Shown here: positions 1 to 8,627 of the stretch, piece after piece
Layout: each line of letters opens with the position of its first letter
Numbering within the stretch: position 1 is the stretch's first letter
Assembly (NCBI RefSeq): GCF_001512295.1
Contig: NZ_LNUP01000011.1
Span: 492,469-556,468, forward strand
Length of the DNA: 64,000 nucleotides
Direction of reading: 5' to 3'
From: Pseudomonas sp. EpS/L25
GTDB taxonomy: Bacteria; Pseudomonadota; Gammaproteobacteria; Pseudomonadales; Pseudomonadaceae
The notes under the pieces: model-generated
Seen by the model: only the letters and a program-made list of their open reading frames with translations
Databases searched by the model: none
Told to the model about the DNA's origin: nothing
Translations under genes and position numbers: made by a program

Positions 1-291
1 CAGACCGTGCGCATGCGCCTGGTCGGCCGTGCCCATCCCAGCCGCGCCCTGGCCTTTCTCGACGAGACCTATCCACCGGGCGCCGACACCGGCGAAGAGA
101 TGTACGCCCACGAAGGCGAGGAAGCCGGCCTGGTGGTGGAGGGTCGTCTGGAGCTGACCGTGGGCGGCGAGGTGCATATCCTCGAACCCGGCGACAGCTA
201 CTACTTCGAAAGCAGCCGCCCGCATCGCTTCCGCAATCCCTTCGAGGCCCCCGCCCGGCTGATCAGCGCGACCACGCCGGCGAATTTCTGA
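1..291 (+). CDS. C-terminal part of an XRE-family regulator with cupin domain (5'-truncated by window)
   Basis: The reading frame is open from base 1, so the gene starts upstream of the window. The visible 96 residues form a cupin_2 barrel: a 'YAHEGEEAG' metal-site-like strand, then a conserved 'LEPGDSYYF' turn and a 'PHRFRNP' strand. In Pseudomonas this tail typically follows an N-terminal helix-turn-helix in PuuR-like regulators of polyamine or amino-acid metabolism. The DNA-binding half is not visible, so the regulator call rests on the tail alone. A single-domain cupin protein is the alternative. The target cannot be inferred. Confidence 0.75.
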   Translation, partial: QTVRMRLVGRAHPSRALAFLDETYPPGADTGEEMYAHEGEEAGLVVEGRLELTVGGEVHILEPGDSYYFESSRPHRFRNPFEAPARLISATTPANF

Positions 292-617
292 GTATCGTTT
301 TGCAGGGAACATCCACGTAGAGGCCGGTGCCCATGGTAGCCCTCACCACCAAGTCTCCAGTGGAAGAGGCTGCGCCGTTTTCCACGCTACGACCTGGTTT
401 AGTAGGAGCAACTGTCTTATCGCCTGAGTCACTGAAGACGAGCGTCCGCTCCTAGCGCCCCCTCTCCCTTCGGAAGAGGGCTCGGGTGAGGGAATCCTTC
501 GCGGCGAACTCACCCGTGGAAAAGGCTGCGCCGTTTTCCACACTACGACCTGCAGGAGCGGCCCATGGCCGCGATAGGATGGCGTCGAGGGGGCACAATC
601 GCGGCCATGGGCCGCTC
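292..617. repeat. Intergenic block of REP-like repeats
   Basis: This 326-bp gap has no gene. It holds two direct copies of a small hairpin unit (about 358-395 and 516-553; GTGGAA...TTCCAC arms around CTGCGCC), a 'CCCTCTCCCTTCGG...' unit at about 469-494, and the first arm of the 22-bp inverted repeat at 554-619. The same units recur at about 5472-5573 and 37186-37380, so they are dispersed extragenic palindromes. They may end transcription between the convergent flanking genes. Confidence 0.7.
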
Positions 618-619
618 CT
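554..619. repeat. REP-like inverted pair (22-bp arms)
   Basis: Positions 554-575 and 598-619 are perfect reverse complements (AGGAGCGGCCCATGG... and its complement) separated by 22 bp. The motif recurs in the opposite head/tail arrangement at 37317-37380, as in BIME clusters of extragenic palindromes. The right end lies on the 3' end of the DinB gene. Confidence 0.75.
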
Positions 620-1169
620 ACAAGGTAGTTCCCCATAACGCCCCTTCATCGATCCCCAGCACCTGCAACTCCGCCCGGCGCAGCGGCTCGTCCTGGGTGA
701 GGAAGAACTCGTCCAGTTGCGGTGGGGCCACGCCGCTGGCCAGCAGCAGGGCGTGGGCCTGGCCCCGGTGATGCAGCTGGTGCACGAAGAGATGTTGGAG
801 CGTGCGCAGCCGCTGTTCCCGTACCGGGCCGGTGGCGCGGGGCAGGGTGATGAGCTGGGTCAGCTGCTCGGCATCGAGGGTGCGGCACAGGGCGATCAGG
901 CGCTGGTCGCTGGCGGCCTGGGCTGCCGTCAGCGTGGCCAGGTCCGGCCAGTCTTCATCGCGATAGGCACGCGGCTGATCCTGTAGGGCATCAAGATAGA
1001 AGCGGTCGACATCCAGCAGGTGGGCGAGCAGGGCCCAGAGCGAGCCGAAGAAGGCCGCCGGTTGGGCCGCATGCAGGGCCGCGGCCGGCAGTGTGGCGCA
1101 GGCGGTGAGCAGGCGGTGATTGGACCAGCGATTGTTGCAGGCCTGGGCCAGCAGCAGGGTGGTGGTCAT
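618..1169 (-). CDS. DinB/YfiT-like four-helix metalloprotein
   Basis: The product is 183 residues, the usual DinB-family size. DinB-like proteins are four-helix bundles that bind a metal through three histidines. Candidates here are His50 in 'AHLLDVDRFYL' and the histidines of 'HQLHHRGQAH'. I chose the ATG at 1169 over the longer frame start at 1199 because GAGGA sits 8 nt upstream and the extra residues look non-homologous. Some relatives are thiol-dependent transferases; the substrate here is unknown. It is convergent with the cupin regulator, with REP repeats between. Confidence 0.85.
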   Translation of the reverse strand: MTTTLLLAQACNNRWSNHRLLTACATLPAAALHAAQPAAFFGSLWALLAHLLDVDRFYLDALQDQPRAYRDEDWPDLATLTAAQAASDQRLIALCRTLDAEQLTQLITLPRATGPVREQRLRTLQHLFVHQLHHRGQAHALLLASGVAPPQLDEFFLTQDEPLRRAELQVLGIDEGALWGTTL

Positions 1170-1317
1170 GGACGAGTCCTCGGCAAGGCGCGCGGACATC
1201 TACTGTAACCTGCCGCCGTGTGCCGGAGGTCGCAGCCTGGGCGCCCTCGGCATTGAGGCCCTGGCAGCGCTTTGCCATGCTCGCGCCCTGGATCTCTCTC
1301 CGGCAAGGAAGTGCACG

Positions 1318-2301
1318 ATGCGACAGGGTTCGCGAGGGTACGGCCTGGGACTGGCGTTGGCATTGCTCTTGGCTGGCACGACGCTGGCCGCCGAGTCCGT
1401 GACCCTGCCAGCGCTAGGCTACATCCCGCTCGGTGTGGTGGGACACGACAACAACGCCGCCTACCCCGATGCCGAGATGGAAAGGCGGCTGCAACTGCTC
1501 GACCGCTACAACCTGCGCAGCTATCGCTCCGGCGAGTTCCTGCTGCTGGACCTGCCGCGTATGGATCGGCTGGTCGCCCTGGCCCGGCAATACCACATCA
1601 CCCTGCGGCCGGTGATCACCCAGCAACTGACCCAGGCCCAGGCCTATGCCCTGGCCAAGCGCTACGCCGGCGACATCAAGATCTGGGAAATCGGCAACGA
1701 GCAGGATCATTCGCGGATCGGCACCGGCATCCGCATCAGTCGCCTAGTGGACATCTACCGTGGCATCCGCCGCGCCTCCGACGAACTGGGCGCGAATTTG
1801 CAGACCACCATCAACGTCATGGCCTGCAATCCCTACGACACCGGCCCCAAGGCGCGCTGCCCCGGCGAGCGGTCGGGCTCCCTGTGGTTTCTCGAGCAGG
1901 CCAGGGCCGCCGGCTTCGATTTCGACTACATCAGCTTCCACTACTACCCGCATTACCATGACCGCGGGCGCTGGATGGATCTCTACCTGGGCCAGATGCG
2001 TGCCATGGCGGAGAAGTACCGCACCCAGGTGTTCTTCAACGAAGCCAACTGCGGCGAGATCTACAACGGCGCGACCGACGGCGGCCGGCCGGGCGATCGC
2101 GGCTGCTACGACAGCCTCGAACAGCTGCTGTCCGAACTCAACGGCCGTTACCGCGACGTCGTACGCGAGATCAATATCTACGAACTGCTCGACGAGCCCA
2201 CCCATCCGGTGCCCCACGAGCGGCACTTCGGACTGCTGTACGACCTGGAGCGACCGAAGGCGGTGATGGCGCTGGTTCGTCGTTATGCCGGTTCGCCCTA
2301 G
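1318..2301 (+). CDS. Secreted GH39-like glycoside hydrolase (single domain)
   Basis: The product is 327 residues with a signal peptide (about 1-25, ending 'GTTLAAES'). The body resembles a clan GH-A TIM barrel. Glu128 in 'WEIGNEQD' fits the acid/base and Glu242 in 'FFNEANCG' the nucleophile; 'SFHYYPHY' lines the cleft. It is a close paralogue of the C-terminal domain of the next gene, sharing 'IPLGVVGHDN', 'RPVIT', 'IKIWEIGNEQD' and 'YELLDEP'. PslG, an exopolysaccharide hydrolase of Pseudomonas, is a GH-A enzyme of this general kind, but no polysaccharide synthesis genes are nearby. The stop codon TAG is formed by the junction with repeat copy A1. Confidence 0.8.
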   Translation: MRQGSRGYGLGLALALLLAGTTLAAESVTLPALGYIPLGVVGHDNNAAYPDAEMERRLQLLDRYNLRSYRSGEFLLLDLPRMDRLVALARQYHITLRPVITQQLTQAQAYALAKRYAGDIKIWEIGNEQDHSRIGTGIRISRLVDIYRGIRRASDELGANLQTTINVMACNPYDTGPKARCPGERSGSLWFLEQARAAGFDFDYISFHYYPHYHDRGRWMDLYLGQMRAMAEKYRTQVFFNEANCGEIYNGATDGGRPGDRGCYDSLEQLLSELNGRYRDVVREINIYELLDEPTHPVPHERHFGLLYDLERPKAVMALVRRYAGSP

Positions 2302-2434
2302 TGTGGTGTTTCAGAAGTTATCTAGACAATTTTGGTGGCGCTTTTTGCCCCTGAGCGGCGTTGCCGCTCAGTCGGAGCGCCGAACCGAACCAAATCACTC
2401 GCCAATTCTTGCGCGAACTTCAGAAACACCATAC
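2301..2434 (+). mobile_element. Family A MITE-like element, copy A1 (internally deleted)
   Basis: The element is 134 bp with terminal inverted repeats (GTGTGGTGTTTCAGAAGTT... and ...AACTTCAGAAACACCATAC). TA precedes the left end; the right flank reads TGG, so the second TA is lost. It is shorter than A2-A4 because the centre is deleted. Its first base completes the TAG stop codon of the upstream hydrolase. It has no coding capacity for a transposase. Confidence 0.8.
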
Positions 2435-2719
2435 TGGGCGTCAGAAAGCGGACAAGTCTGACTTTTCACTGTGGCTGGACCATTGGCTGACCGCCCAGTC
2501 ACCGATCAACGGTAGCGAAGGTGCCATCATCAGCGCCGTACATCTGGAAAAGCGTCACGTTCACTGCGCTTTGTGATGGCACCGGTTTTTCTTGGTCCAG
2601 CGCTTGCACTAGTCTCCGCGGGTGCCGGGCAAACGATCTTCCCTGGCAGTTTTCCTGCTGTACCGAGGTGGGATGCACGGATCGAATCGCGCACCTCGGG
2701 CCTATCTGGTTCCGCTTCA
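2435..2719 (+). other. Leader region of the three-domain hydrolase gene
   Basis: I see no gene in these 285 bp. Just before the start codon is a hairpin: CCGAGGTG (2663-2670) pairs with CACCTCGG (2692-2699), with a smaller GAT/ATC palindrome inside the loop. It ends 20 nt before the ATG, so it could affect translation or premature termination. I could not identify a promoter with confidence. The long intergenic distance separates this gene from the first hydrolase gene, so co-transcription is not assured. Confidence 0.4.
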
Positions 2720-5350
2720 ATGACTATCCTTCGTTCTATCTCGCGTCGCCTGCCGCGTCAGGCGCTGCTGCTCCCTGCTTTGCTCGCTACCGCTTCGCTC
2801 GCCACCTCGGCCCAGGCCGTCGACCTGGTCGGCCTCAACTTCTCCGGCGCCACCTTCGCCGCCCAAATACTGCCCGGTGTCAACGACCGCAACTTCATCT
2901 TCCCGGCCGAAAGCCATTTCCAGCAGTGGAGCGCCAAGGGCGTGAAGCTGGTGCGCTTCCCCATCCTCTGGGAGCGTCTGCAACCGTCCATGGGGGTCAA
3001 CCTCGACCCGACCTACGCCGGCCTGATCGATCGTACCCTGGGCTACGCCCAGAGGTACGGCGTCAAGGTCATCCTCGATCTGCACAACTACGCCCGCTAC
3101 CAGGGCAAGGTCATCGGTGCGGGCGACGTGCCCTACGAGGCCTTCCAGAACCTCATGACCCGGGTCGCCCAGCGCTGGAGCACTCATCCGGCGCTCTATG
3201 GCTACGACATCATGAACGAGCCCCACGACGCCGTGAGCAACTGGCCGACCGCTGCCCAGTACGGCATCAACGGCGTGCGCGTGGCCGACTCCACCCACCC
3301 GATCTTCATCGAGGGCAACGGCTGGGCCGACACCACTCGCTGGCCGCAGTGGAACGACGCCCTGCGCGGGCTGACGGACCCCGCCAACAACCTGGTCTTC
3401 ATGGCCCAGGCCTTCTTCGACACCAATCTGAACGTCGCGACCCTGACACCCAGCTATGGCGTCGAGCGCCTCAAGCCCTTCGTCTCCTGGCTCAAGGCCA
3501 ACAACAAGCGCGGTTTCATCGGTGGCTTCGGCGTGCCTGACACGGATGCGCGCTGGTTGCCCATTCTCGACAACATGCTGGCCTACCTGAAGCAGAACTG
3601 CATCCCCGCCACCTACTGGGCCGCCGGCCCCGGCTGGGCGAACTACAACCAGGCGGTCGAGCCGATCAATGGCAAGGACCGGCCACAGTGGGCGGTGCTC
3701 GCCAAGTACCTCGACAAGGACAGCTGCAGCGGCATCGGCCCCCAGGTGACGCCAACCGCCGCCACGCCAAACGCCACCACGCCGGTCAAGACCGAGATTG
3801 CCACCGGCGGGGCGACGACGGGTAACACCGGCGCAACCGGAACCGCCGGCACTGCGGGCGGGACCACCGGTGCCACCACGGGCGCCGTACCGGTTGCGGG
3901 TACGGGCACCACCACCGGTACCACTGCAGGTGCCGGTGTGAGCACGGGGACGGGTACCACCACCGGCACGACCGGGACTGCCGCCAATGCCGCGACCTCG
4001 TCCAGGCTGACGACCGTGCAGCAGCTTTACCTGGCCTACTATGGACGGGCGGCCGATGCCGGCGGCCTGAACTACTGGGCCTCGCGCCTGGCCAGCGACC
4101 TGAGCGTCGAGCAGTTGGCGGCGACCTTCGCCGCCAACGGCGAATCCACCGCCCTCTACGGCTCCCTGAGTGGCGCCGCCCTGGTCAACCAGGTCTACCA
4201 GACTCTCTATGGGCGCAGCGCCGACAGCAGTGGCAGCGCCTACTGGACCAGCCGCCTGGCCAATGGTGTCACCTCGCGTGCCAACCTGCCGCTGGAGGTC
4301 ATGCGCAGCAGCCTCGGCGACGACAAGACCGCCTTCGACAAGAAGGTGAGCACGGCCATGGCCCAGGGCACCGCCACCACGCCAACCCCCGCGGCCAGCG
4401 TGCAGCCGGTGCAGACCGTGACCCCGCCGGTGGCCAATGGCACGGTCTCCTCGGCGCCGCTGAGTGGCTTCGCCAACATCCCCCTGGGGGTGGTGGGGCA
4501 CGACAACAGCGATGCCTATCCGGATTCGGAGATGGAAGCCCGCCTGCAACTCCTGGCGGCGCGTAACCTGCGCACCTATCGTTCCGGCGAGTACCTGGTG
4601 ACCAACTTCGACCGTCTGGATCGGCTGGTGGCCCTGGCGCGCCAGTACAAGATCACCCTGCGGCCGGTGATCACCCACAAGCTCAGCCAGGCGCAGGCCT
4701 ACACCCTGGCCAAGCGCTACGCCAACGACATCAAGATCTGGGAGATCGGCAACGAACAGGACTACACCAAGACCGGTGCCCAGGACCGCATCAACGTGCT
4801 GGTCGGCATCTACCGTGGCATCAAGCAGGCCTCGGACGAGTTGGGCGCCAACCTCAAGACCACCATCAATGTGATGGCCTGCAACGCCGACGACAAGACC
4901 GCCACCTCCCGCTGCCCGGGTGATCGCAATGGCGCCATGTGGTTCCTCGACCAGGCCAAGGCGTCGGGCTTCAACTTCGACTACGTGAGCTTCCACTACT
5001 ACCCCTACTTCGACGACAAGGGCTATTGGATGGACATGTACCTGGGGCAGATGCGCGCCATGGCCACCAAGTACAAGACCAAGGTGTTCTTCAACGAGAT
5101 GAACTGCGGCAACGTCTACCAGGGCAACACCGACGGCGGTCGTGCCGGCGACCAGGCCTGCTACGACAGCGTCAAGCAGATGCTCACGGTGCTCAACACC
5201 AGCTACCGCGACGTGGTGGCCGAGATCAACGTCTACGAACTGCTCGACGAGCCGAACAATCCGGTGGTCCACGAGCGGCATTTCGGGATGATGTATGACC
5301 TCAAGCGACCCAAGCCGATCTTCGACATGGTGACCAGCTTCGCCAAGTAA
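2720..5350 (+). CDS. Secreted three-domain protein: GH5-like, DUF4214, GH39-like
   Basis: The product is 876 residues. A signal peptide (1-33, 'TSAQA') precedes a GH5 cellulase-like barrel (about 34-335), a Gly/Thr/Ala-rich linker (about 340-425), a DUF4214 module (about 430-545, two 'YGR.AD..G..YW' repeats), a short Thr/Pro/Val linker and a GH39-like domain (about 585-876). In the GH5 domain the acid/base Glu167 is present ('IMNEPHD'), but the nucleophile motif GEFG reads GGFG: Gly268-Gly269-Phe270. This domain is probably not a normal retaining hydrolase. The C-terminal domain keeps Glu679 ('WEIGNEQD') and Glu793 ('FFNEMNCG'), so it should be active. DUF4214 occurs in large extracellular proteins, often with calcium-binding or anchoring roles. 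I placed the start at 2720 because a signal peptide follows directly; the upstream 49 codons do not look coding. Confidence 0.85.
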   Translation: MTILRSISRRLPRQALLLPALLATASLATSAQAVDLVGLNFSGATFAAQILPGVNDRNFIFPAESHFQQWSAKGVKLVRFPILWERLQPSMGVNLDPTYAGLIDRTLGYAQRYGVKVILDLHNYARYQGKVIGAGDVPYEAFQNLMTRVAQRWSTHPALYGYDIMNEPHDAVSNWPTAAQYGINGVRVADSTHPIFIEGNGWADTTRWPQWNDALRGLTDPANNLVFMAQAFFDTNLNVATLTPSYGVERLKPFVSWLKANNKRGFIGGFGVPDTDARWLPILDNMLAYLKQNCIPATYWAAGPGWANYNQAVEPINGKDRPQWAVLAKYLDKDSCSGIGPQVTPTAATPNATTPVKTEIATGGATTGNTGATGTAGTAGGTTGATTGAVPVAGTGTTTGTTAGAGVSTGTGTTTGTTGTAANAATSSRLTTVQQLYLAYYGRAADAGGLNYWASRLASDLSVEQLAATFAANGESTALYGSLSGAALVNQVYQTLYGRSADSSGSAYWTSRLANGVTSRANLPLEVMRSSLGDDKTAFDKKVSTAMAQGTATTPTPAASVQPVQTVTPPVANGTVSSAPLSGFANIPLGVVGHDNSDAYPDSEMEARLQLLAARNLRTYRSGEYLVTNFDRLDRLVALARQYKITLRPVITHKLSQAQAYTLAKRYANDIKIWEIGNEQDYTKTGAQDRINVLVGIYRGIKQASDELGANLKTTINVMACNADDKTATSRCPGDRNGAMWFLDQAKASGFNFDYVSFHYYPYFDDKGYWMDMYLGQMRAMATKYKTKVFFNEMNCGNVYQGNTDGGRAGDQACYDSVKQMLTVLNTSYRDVVAEINVYELLDEPNNPVVHERHFGMMYDLKRPKPIFDMVTSFAK

Positions 5351-5369
5351 GGGATCCCGGCGTCGATCG

Positions 5370-5406
5370 CACCGCCCCCGTTGCCTGATAGGTAGCGGGG
5401 GCGGTG
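5370..5406 (+). terminator. Hairpin downstream of the three-domain hydrolase gene
   Basis: An 11-bp perfect stem (CACCGCCCCCG at 5370-5380 with CGGGGGCGGTG at 5396-5406) closes a 15-nt loop 20 bp after the stop codon. There is only a weak T stretch afterwards (TCGTTT), so it may act as a terminator or an mRNA 3'-end stabiliser. Confidence 0.6.
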
Positions 5407-5465
5407 TCGTTTGGGGGGCGGTTTGGCGCGGGGTTGGGGGGAATCCGGCGCGAGGCGGGCCCGCA

Positions 5466-5575
5466 CCCTAACCCTCTCCCGGAGGGAAAGGGGATTGGAT
5501 CGGCGCGGACGAGAGATCTCAGGGGATCTCGAATACCCCCTCTCCCTCAGGGAGAGGGTCGGGGTGAGGGTGATC
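5466..5575. repeat. REP-like repeats between convergent genes
   Basis: Two CCCTCTCCC units (about 5472 and 5540) and a GAGATCTC...GGGATCTCG palindrome lie between the hydrolase and rep 3' ends. The second unit forms a hairpin (CCCTCTCCCTCAGGGAGAGGG). The same units occur in the gap at 292-617. No coding sequence is seen here. Confidence 0.55.
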
Positions 5576-5589
5576 GCCGGCAGCGGCCC

Positions 5590-7602
5590 TCAGCCCTTCT
5601 TCAACATCGCCCGCATCGCCGCCAGGGCGTCATTGCCGCGGGCGGCCTTCTGTTCCTGGGGGGCTTCCTCCAGGCCTTCCCATTGCAGGTCCTCGGGCGG
5701 AAGTTCGTCGAGGAAGCGGCTGGGGGTGCAATCGATCAGCTCGCCGTACTGCTTGCGCCGGGTGGCGTAGGTGAAGGCCAGGGTCTGGCGGGCACGGGTG
5801 ATGCCCACGTAGGCCAGGCGGCGCTCCTCCTCGATGGTGTCGGCCTCGATGCTGGAGCGGTGCGGCAGGATTTCCTCCTCCATGCCCATGATGAACACAT
5901 AGGGGAACTCCAGGCCCTTGGAGGCGTGCAGGGTCATCATCTGCACCCCGTCGGCGCCTTCCTCTTCCTCCTGCTGGCGTTCGAGCATGTCGCGCAGGAC
6001 CAGCTTGGCGATGGCGTCCTCGATGGTCAGCTGGCCGTCTTCGTCCTTTTCCAGGATGTTCTTCAGCGCATCCATCAGGAACCAGACGTTGCCCATGCGA
6101 AAGTCGGCGACCTTGTCGGAGCTGGCGTTCTGGCGAATCCAGTTCTCGTAGTCGATGTCCATCACCATGCTGCGCAGGGCGCCGATGGGGTCTTCGCCCG
6201 CGCAGTTCTGGCGCACCCCGTCCATCCAGCGCTTGAAGCGCGCCAACCGTTCGGTGAAGCGGGCGTCCAGGTGCTCGCCGAGGCCGATCTCGTCGGCGGC
6301 GGCGTACATGGAGAGGTCGCGGCTGCCGGCGTAGTTGCCGAGTTTTTCCAGGGTGGTGGAGCCGATCTCCCGGCGCGGCACGTTGATGACCCGCAGGAAG
6401 GCGTTGTCGTCGTCCGGGTTGACCAGCAGGCGCAGATAGGACATCACGTCCTTGACCTCCTGGCGGGCGAAGAAGCTGGTGCCGCCGGAGAGCCGATAGG
6501 GAATCTGGTGGTGCTGGAGCTTGAGCTCCATCAGCTTGGCCTGGTGGTTGCCGCGGTAGAGGATGGCGAAGTCCGCGTAGGGCCGCTGGGTCTTGAGGTG
6601 CAGCGTGAGGATCTCCAGGGCGATGCGCTCGGCCTCGCCGTCCTCGTTCTTGCAGCGCAGCACCCGGATCGGATCGCCATGGCCCATCTCGCTCCACAGC
6701 TGCTTCTCGAACACGTGGGGATTGTTGGCGATGAGCACGTTGGCGCACTTGAGGATGCGGCTGGTGGAGCGGTAGTTCTGCTCCAGCATCACCACCTTGA
6801 GCGAGGGGAAATCGTCCTTGAGCTGCATCAGGTTTTCCGGCCGCGCGCCGCGCCAGGCGTAGATCGACTGGTCGTCGTCGCCCACCACGGTGAACTGGGC
6901 GCGCTCCTGGACCAGCATCTTCACCAGCAGGTACTGGCTGGTGTTGGTGTCCTGGTACTCATCCACCAGCATGTAGCGGATGCGATTGCGCCAGCGCTCC
7001 AGCACCTCGGGATGCTCCTGGAACAGCTTCACCGGCATCAGGATGAGGTCGTCGAAGTCGACCGCGTTGTAGGCCTTGAGGGTGCGCTGGTAATGCAGGT
7101 AGACCACCGCGGCGGTCTGCTCCTTGGGCGTGCGGGCCTTTTCCAGGGCCTCTTCCGGCAGGATGAGGTCGTTCTTCCAGTTGCCGATGTAGTTCTTGAT
7201 CTCGTCCAGGCCGTCGTCGCCCTGGTATTCCTTCTGCATGATGTCGGTGAGCAGCGCCTTGATGTCGCCCTCGTCGAAGATCGAGAAGCCCGGCTTGTAG
7301 CCCAGGTGCACGTACTCGCGGCGGATGATGTTCAGCCCGAGGTTGTGGAAGGTCGAGACGGTCAGGCCGCGGCCTTCGCCGGCCTTGAGCAGGCTGGCCA
7401 CCCGCGCCTTCATCTCCCGCGCCGCCTTGTTGGTGAAGGTCACCGCGCAGATGTACTGGGCGCGGATGCCGCACTGCTGCACCAGGTAGGCGATCTTGCG
7501 GGTGATGACGCTGGTCTTGCCGGAGCCGGCGCCGGCCAGCACCAGCAGGGGGCCGCTGATGTAGGCCACGGCTTCGGCCTGGCGGGGATTGAGCTTGGAC
7601 AT
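5590..7602 (-). CDS. rep: ATP-dependent DNA helicase Rep (SF1A, 3'-5')
   Basis: At 670 residues it matches E. coli Rep length. It shows the superfamily 1A motifs in order: 'GAGSGKT' (motif I, residues 24-30), 'VDEYQDTN' (motif II), 'VGDDDQSIYAWRGA' (motif III), 'QNYRST' (motif IV), 'TLHASKGLEF' (motif V) and 'YVGITRARQ' (motif VI). Rep moves 3'-5' on single-stranded DNA, removes roadblocks ahead of the fork and aids restart. It appears monocistronic. Confidence 0.97.
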   Translation of the reverse strand: MSKLNPRQAEAVAYISGPLLVLAGAGSGKTSVITRKIAYLVQQCGIRAQYICAVTFTNKAAREMKARVASLLKAGEGRGLTVSTFHNLGLNIIRREYVHLGYKPGFSIFDEGDIKALLTDIMQKEYQGDDGLDEIKNYIGNWKNDLILPEEALEKARTPKEQTAAVVYLHYQRTLKAYNAVDFDDLILMPVKLFQEHPEVLERWRNRIRYMLVDEYQDTNTSQYLLVKMLVQERAQFTVVGDDDQSIYAWRGARPENLMQLKDDFPSLKVVMLEQNYRSTSRILKCANVLIANNPHVFEKQLWSEMGHGDPIRVLRCKNEDGEAERIALEILTLHLKTQRPYADFAILYRGNHQAKLMELKLQHHQIPYRLSGGTSFFARQEVKDVMSYLRLLVNPDDDNAFLRVINVPRREIGSTTLEKLGNYAGSRDLSMYAAADEIGLGEHLDARFTERLARFKRWMDGVRQNCAGEDPIGALRSMVMDIDYENWIRQNASSDKVADFRMGNVWFLMDALKNILEKDEDGQLTIEDAIAKLVLRDMLERQQEEEEGADGVQMMTLHASKGLEFPYVFIMGMEEEILPHRSSIEADTIEEERRLAYVGITRARQTLAFTYATRRKQYGELIDCTPSRFLDELPPEDLQWEGLEEAPQEQKAARGNDALAAMRAMLKKG

Positions 7603-7822
7603 GGCGGACCGAGGGGTGACGCTGGGCGGTGGATTCTAGCAGTCACGGCCCGCTGACGGGGAGCACTGGCCGGTGCCATCGACGGAGGATTAATGCCTTG
7701 CCGGCGGCAAAAGGGACCGATCGAGCGAGAGCGTTATCAGCCAGCCTCACTAGACTTCAGGCCTGCGGGGCGGCCCGGTGGTCGTCCTGAAAACCTCAGC
7801 CCTCCTTGATGAGATGCCCGCC

Positions 7823-8623
7823 ATGTCCCTATCCCGCATTCTGCTGCTTTCCACCCTGTTCGGTTTCTCCAGTCTGGCCCTGGCCGCCGCCAATAACGTA
7901 GAGCTGAGGCAAACGGGCGACGCGAACGACGGACGCGTCAACCAGAACGGTGATCGCCTGAGCGCCTCGGTCACCCAGGAAGCCACGCGCAGCGCTGCCT
8001 GGATCGAGCAGCAGGGGACCGACAACCAGGCGGTCCTCTATCAGATGAACCGCGATTCCCTGGCGGTCATCCGGCAGGAGGGTGCACTCAATACCGCCCA
8101 GATCTCCCAGGAGGGCTCGCTCTATTTCGACGGAAGTCTTTCCCAGGTAGGCAACGGCAATAGCGCGACGCTGGAACAGACGGGCGGCCCGAGCGGCGAG
8201 TATGTGTCGGCGGGTCTCATCCAGATCGGCAACGACAACCAGCTGACCGTCACCCAGCGCGGCTCCTCGGCGATCAATGCGAGTCAGGATGGCGATCGTA
8301 ACGTGCAGACCCTGTCGGTCTCGGGCCGCCGCAACAACATCAGCAACGCGAGCCGCGGCAACGACAACCGCATCGACATCAGTCAGGACGGTGAGCTCCT
8401 CAGCGCGGGGGCGCAGCAGATCGGCGACAACAACCTGGTCACCATCGAGCAGACCGGCCAGGGTGTTTGGACGCCGGCCGGGCCGGACGGCATCCTGTAC
8501 CCGGCCGCCTACGTCTACCAGAATGGCAACGCCAACCAGGTCGCGCTGACGCAGCGCGACGCGAACACGGCCTTTTTGACCCAGAACGGCAACGGCAACA
8601 GCATGACCGTCAATCAGCGTTGA
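7823..8623 (+). CDS. Orphan curlin-repeat (amyloid-like) secreted protein
   Basis: The product is about 267 residues: a signal peptide ('LLSTLFGFSSLALAAA') followed almost entirely by curlin-type repeats, roughly Q-x-G-x-x-N-x5-Q (for example 'QVGNGNSATLEQTG', 'QIGNDNQLTVTQRG', 'QNGNANQVALTQ'). I count about nine or ten. Curlin repeats form cross-beta fibres in CsgA and CsgB, yet no csgE, csgF, csgG or csgD is in the window and the protein is longer than CsgA (about 150 residues). An in-frame ATG at 7814 is an alternative start; I prefer 7823 because GATGAG lies 9 nt upstream. It is convergent, 4 bp apart, with the next gene. Confidence 0.75.
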   Translation: MSLSRILLLSTLFGFSSLALAAANNVELRQTGDANDGRVNQNGDRLSASVTQEATRSAAWIEQQGTDNQAVLYQMNRDSLAVIRQEGALNTAQISQEGSLYFDGSLSQVGNGNSATLEQTGGPSGEYVSAGLIQIGNDNQLTVTQRGSSAINASQDGDRNVQTLSVSGRRNNISNASRGNDNRIDISQDGELLSAGAQQIGDNNLVTIEQTGQGVWTPAGPDGILYPAAYVYQNGNANQVALTQRDANTAFLTQNGNGNSMTVNQR

Positions 8624-8627
8624 CGGG

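Noticed and set aside
2610-2719. Possible cyclic-di-GMP (GEMM) riboswitch because of GGGCAAAC
   Set aside because: The rest of the GEMM pattern (a paired second stem and GACGCAAAGC-type segment) is missing. Only a simple hairpin remains.
2717-5281. An 854-codon open frame antisense to the three-domain hydrolase gene
   Set aside because: It is His/Val/Gly/Arg-rich without any domain and lies wholly over a gene with signal peptide and clear domains. Long antisense frames are common in GC-rich DNA.
5360-5589. Small protein genes in the REP-rich gap
   Set aside because: Short frames here consist of repeat units with no ribosome binding site or conserved sequence.
5404-7656. A 750-codon frame antisense to rep
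   Set aside because: The rep frame has all helicase motifs; the antisense product is low complexity with no ribosome binding site.
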